DNA of 7,645 nt from Holophagales bacterium (lineage in GTDB: Bacteria; Acidobacteriota; Holophagae; Holophagales; Holophagaceae): NCBI GenBank assembly GCA_031283145.1, contig JAITCJ010000010.1:1-7645 (forward strand), in the 5' to 3' direction. How positions within the stretch are numbered: the stretch's first letter is position 1; each line of letters opens with the position of its first letter. The notes under the pieces were generated by a model. The model did no database searches and had not been told where the DNA came from. It saw nothing but the letters and a program-made list of their open reading frames with translations. The position numbers and the translations under genes are program-made. Below are positions 6,296-7,645 of the stretch, in pieces.

Positions 6296-6418
6296 AGCAA
6301 TTTTCGCTTTTATTGCTTACACAACGGTGGGCAGTGCCCACCTACAAGCAATAAGCGGCCGTGATTTACAAGTAAATCCCGGCATAGCGGTTCAACTACA
6401 AAAAGTTGAACCGCTATA
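6293..6418 (-). mobile_element. 126-bp three-hairpin MITE-like element, copy 2 (inverted)
   Basis: The reverse complement has the same length and ends (TATAGC to GCTATA) as 1216-1341 and matches it along its full length. The first hairpin is perfect here, with 14-bp arms (6384-6397 and 6404-6417). The second is GATTTAC-AA-GTAAATC (6363-6378). The inner part of the third is a clean GGTGGGCA/TGCCCACC stem. Compared with copy 1, some paired positions differ on both sides so that pairing is kept. The flanking TA dinucleotides fit a TA target. The element ends 46 bp before the HicB-like copy A start codon. Confidence 0.82.
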
Positions 6419-6558
6419 TCAATCACCTCCGCAGGCGAAAAGATTCCGATTCTGAGATAACCTTCGCGTAAGTTCACCACAACAGCAAGTTGTTCATCAG
6501 GTCTTCTTCTATGAATTTCAATCCATACCGCAACAAGTCTTGGTTTGTTTTTTGGCCT
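6419..6558 (-). pseudogene. Coding-like open stretch after the hicA-like gene
   Basis: Directly after the hicA-like TGA, the same frame stays open on the minus strand. It reads RPKNKPRLVAVWIEIHRRRP, then DEQLAVVVNLREGYLRIGIF, then SPAEVIDIA. It then runs through the 126-bp element to a TAA at 6312-6310. There is no in-frame ATG; only GTG codons could start it. The composition is protein-like, with alternating hydrophobic strands and charged turns, but I do not recognise the family. It is most likely the inside of a gene that lost its start, cut at its far end by the element. It is less likely a stop-codon-separated extension of the HicA-like protein, whose length is already normal. Confidence 0.35.
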
Positions 6559-6837
6559 TCAAAGATTGTCATTATCCCTGAGAATCTTGACATATGCTTC
6601 TTTACTCAACGCGCAGTCAATAAGTTCGTCAAACTGCCGTCGGGACAGTTTTAGCTGTTTTGCCATGTGATTCAAAAGCGGGTCGCCGCATTCTTTTGCG
6701 CTATGACTATAAAAAGTAAAAATTGCCTTCCTTTCACCATTGACGTGAAGCCAAAAATAGCAATGGTGTGTATCGTACTCAACAAATCCTTTATTGGTCA
6801 ATGACTTTTTGATTTTATCCGTTTTTAGCGCGTTCAT
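6559..6837 (-). CDS. HicA-like toxin protein (mRNA interferase type)
   Basis: The 92-aa protein resembles the HicA/YcfA family (dsRBD-like fold), whose toxins cleave mRNA. Visible features are KSLTNKGFVEYDTHHCYFW (11-29), with a His pair at 24-25 where HicA carries its catalytic His, a second SH at 44-45, and GDPLLNHMAKQLKLSRRQF (51-69). The C-terminal part DELIDCALSKEAYVKIL is typical of a HicA-related subfamily I know only from memory. Its ATG lies one nucleotide after the stop of the HicB-like gene, so the two are translationally coupled, antitoxin-like gene first. Many classical hicAB loci have the opposite order. No separate ribosome site is evident. The activity is inferred, not shown. 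Confidence 0.72.
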   Translation of the reverse strand: MNALKTDKIKKSLTNKGFVEYDTHHCYFWLHVNGERKAIFTFYSHSAKECGDPLLNHMAKQLKLSRRQFDELIDCALSKEAYVKILRDNDNL

Positions 6838-6838
6838 T

Positions 6839-7249
6839 TCACAGTTCTTTTGCTAGTGTCAAAAGCGCCTGTTTCAACCTTTTAGCGTCATGCGCCAGCT
6901 TATTATCGTTTTCCTGCGCTATGATGTCCCAACATGCAACGAAAGTTCGTCGAAATGACTCTTCCGCCCCGTTGTACTGCAGGTCAAACCCTGTCAACTC
7001 AGTCAGATCGGGTTCATCCGACTCAAAGACCCAAACTCCCTCTTTGTTCGTTGCGTGGATGATCAGGTTTTTATTGAAAATGAATTTCCTGTTTTCATAA
7101 ATTAATTCTGACCAGATCAGCGTCTCACTGGCGCATGTGACTGTAAAGCCGTCAGGCGGTGTTTCCTGAGTCTGGTTGGATGGCGCGAAAGTCGGTGACA
7201 AGGCGCCCGCTGTCGTATCACTCCGTACAGCAATGTCCGGCTGATTCAT
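6839..7249 (-). CDS. HicB-like antitoxin-type protein, copy B
   Basis: The product is 136 aa and is the first gene of the intact pair with the HicA-like toxin. Residues 1-46 match copy A except for one inserted Ser. From about residue 47 it diverges: FIFNKNLIIHATNKEGVW, a gap-bearing region LTELTGFDLQYNGAEESF, then FVACWDIIAQENDNKLAHDA and a C-terminal amphipathic helix. The DGG of copy A is degenerate here (KEG), but the order of elements is the same. The ATG at 7249 is preceded by GGGAGG at 5 nt. An upstream in-frame ATG at 7327 would add 26 residues but lies in sequence not shared by copy A and lacks such a site. It probably neutralises the downstream toxin and may autoregulate, although no DNA-binding domain is obvious. 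Confidence 0.72.
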   Translation of the reverse strand: MNQPDIAVRSDTTAGALSPTFAPSNQTQETPPDGFTVTCASETLIWSELIYENRKFIFNKNLIIHATNKEGVWVFESDEPDLTELTGFDLQYNGAEESFRRTFVACWDIIAQENDNKLAHDAKRLKQALLTLAKEL

Positions 7250-7296
7250 CGCGTCCTCCCGAATCAAAACATCATCCATTGCATAGTACACCATAT
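7112..7296 (-). repeat. Duplicated 5' module of the HicB-like genes, copy B
   Basis: This is the partner of 6112-6295. It includes the ribosome site, the leader and the first 46 codons. The shared leader ends at CACCATAT; beyond it this copy continues into a degenerate hairpin instead of the 126-bp element. Confidence 0.88.
7255..7260 (-). promoter_or_regulatory. Shine-Dalgarno site of HicB-like copy B
   Basis: GGGAGG lies 5 nt before the ATG at 7249 and selects this start over the longer frame from 7327. Confidence 0.75.
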
Positions 7297-7327
7297 TACA
7301 ATCAAGCGGGATTCTGTTTGATTGCAA
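7296..7327. repeat. Degenerate copy of the third hairpin of the end repeat
   Basis: TTACAATCAAGC (7296-7307) faces GTTTGATTGCAA (7316-7327) with 10 of 12 positions pairing. The core equals part of the 21-bp stem at 69-116. It lies at the upstream edge of the copy B 5' module. Confidence 0.5.
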
Positions 7328-7417
7328 GACAATATCAAATCAAGCCAGTTGCAAACCGAGACGAAGCGGTTAGCAGTGAGTGGTGTCTGTAGTTGAGTGT
7401 ATGGTTTTATTATTTTG
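7328..7417. other. Intergenic spacer, nothing recognised
   Basis: I see no open frame, RNA gene or strong hairpin here. It may carry the promoter of the HicB/HicA-like pair, but I found no convincing -35/-10 pair. Confidence 0.5.
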
Positions 7418-7443
7418 ATCTCTGCTCCACTGTGGTTTGAGAC
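7418..7443 (+). repeat. 26-bp shared block, copy 2
   Basis: It is identical to 1152-1177 and in the same orientation. A small palindrome AGACC-cc-GGTCT spans its right edge (7440-7451). Confidence 0.85.
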
Positions 7444-7452
7444 CCCGGTCTA

Positions 7453-7488
7453 AAGAAACGCTTGCGGTGCCGTATCCGCAACAAGGCC
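7453..7488 (-). repeat. 36-bp module, copy 2 (inverted)
   Basis: This is the reverse complement of 1181-1216 at 33 of 36 positions. It contains TTGCGG/CCGCAA arms (7462-7467 and 7476-7481). It follows the 26-bp block as at the first site, but flipped. Confidence 0.85.
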
Positions 7489-7516
7489 GGAGCCTCATAC
7501 CAAATCATACCAAGTC

Positions 7517-7538
7517 GCGTTCAATGGACATTGAACGC
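7517..7538. repeat. Perfect 10-bp palindromic hairpin
   Basis: GCGTTCAATG (7517-7526) faces CATTGAACGC (7529-7538) across GA. It lies 7 bp before the right-hand triple-hairpin repeat. It is absent from what is visible of the left copy because the window starts there. Confidence 0.7.
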
Positions 7539-7545
7539 TAAAGCG

Positions 7546-7645
7546 CCAAAGTTTTTGAAAAACAGGGAAACCCTGATTTTTCAAAAACTTGCGGGCGGCG
7601 ATTGCTCGCCGCCATACCAACTTGCAATCAAACGCAATGGCGTTT
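7546..7645 (+). repeat. Triple-hairpin repeat, right copy (cut by window end)
   Basis: It matches 1-100 at 98 of 100 positions in direct orientation. The first two hairpins are complete; the third is cut by the window edge. The two differences (7635 and 7640) create a C-G pair that extends the third stem by one base pair. Confidence 0.9.

Noticed and set aside
7250..7327. Longer start for HicB-like copy B at ATG 7327
   Set aside because: The added 26 residues are not shared with copy A, whereas both copies have GGGAGG 5 nt before the internal ATG.

Overview
This window looks like a chromosomal segment of a diderm bacterium of moderate GC content. A RodZ-like cell-shape protein, a MoxR-type ATPase and a secreted protein with a signal peptide fit that reading. 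Nothing here fixes the phylum: there is no rRNA, tRNA or lineage-specific marker. The left and centre carry ordinary core-type genes. The right third is an accessory zone of small toxin-antitoxin-like genes, gene remnants and hairpin repeats.

Layout. Positions 1-390 hold no credible gene: a triple-hairpin repeat (1-116), a spacer with small palindromes, and an 18-bp-stem hairpin (347-390) just past the end of thyX. thyX (399-1079, minus) encodes flavin-dependent thymidylate synthase and has a recognisable promoter and Shine-Dalgarno site. The 303-bp divergent intergenic region (1080-1382) carries short shared repeat modules and a complete 126-bp, three-hairpin, MITE-like element (1216-1341). 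A co-directional, closely spaced cluster follows on the plus strand: MoxR-family AAA ATPase (1383-2333), RodZ-like HTH/membrane protein (2379-3191) and a 12-helix MFS transporter (3226-4407). A monocistronic secreted protein of unknown function follows (4511-5653).

The accessory zone (5654-7645) is read mainly on the minus strand. An intact HicB-like/HicA-like gene pair (7249-6559) has the antitoxin-like gene first and 1 nt between the two genes. A second HicB-like gene (6246-5845) keeps the same 1-nt junction, but its hicA-like partner survives only as about 19 codons, cut off by a partial copy of the 126-bp element. The two HicB-like proteins share a nearly identical 45-residue N-terminus, differing only by synonymous changes and one inserted codon. 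Their HicB-like C-terminal halves have diverged strongly. A second full copy of the 126-bp element, inverted relative to the first, sits just upstream of the second HicB-like gene. Short coding-like remnants lie at 5660-5740 and 6419-6558.

Repeats tie the window together. A 100-bp triple-hairpin repeat occurs in direct orientation at both ends. A 36-bp module is inverted at its second site although the adjacent 26-bp block keeps its orientation. The pattern suggests a repeat-rich genome in which hairpin elements insert beside small genes and recombine. I found no CRISPR array, integrase, transposase, tRNA or rRNA.
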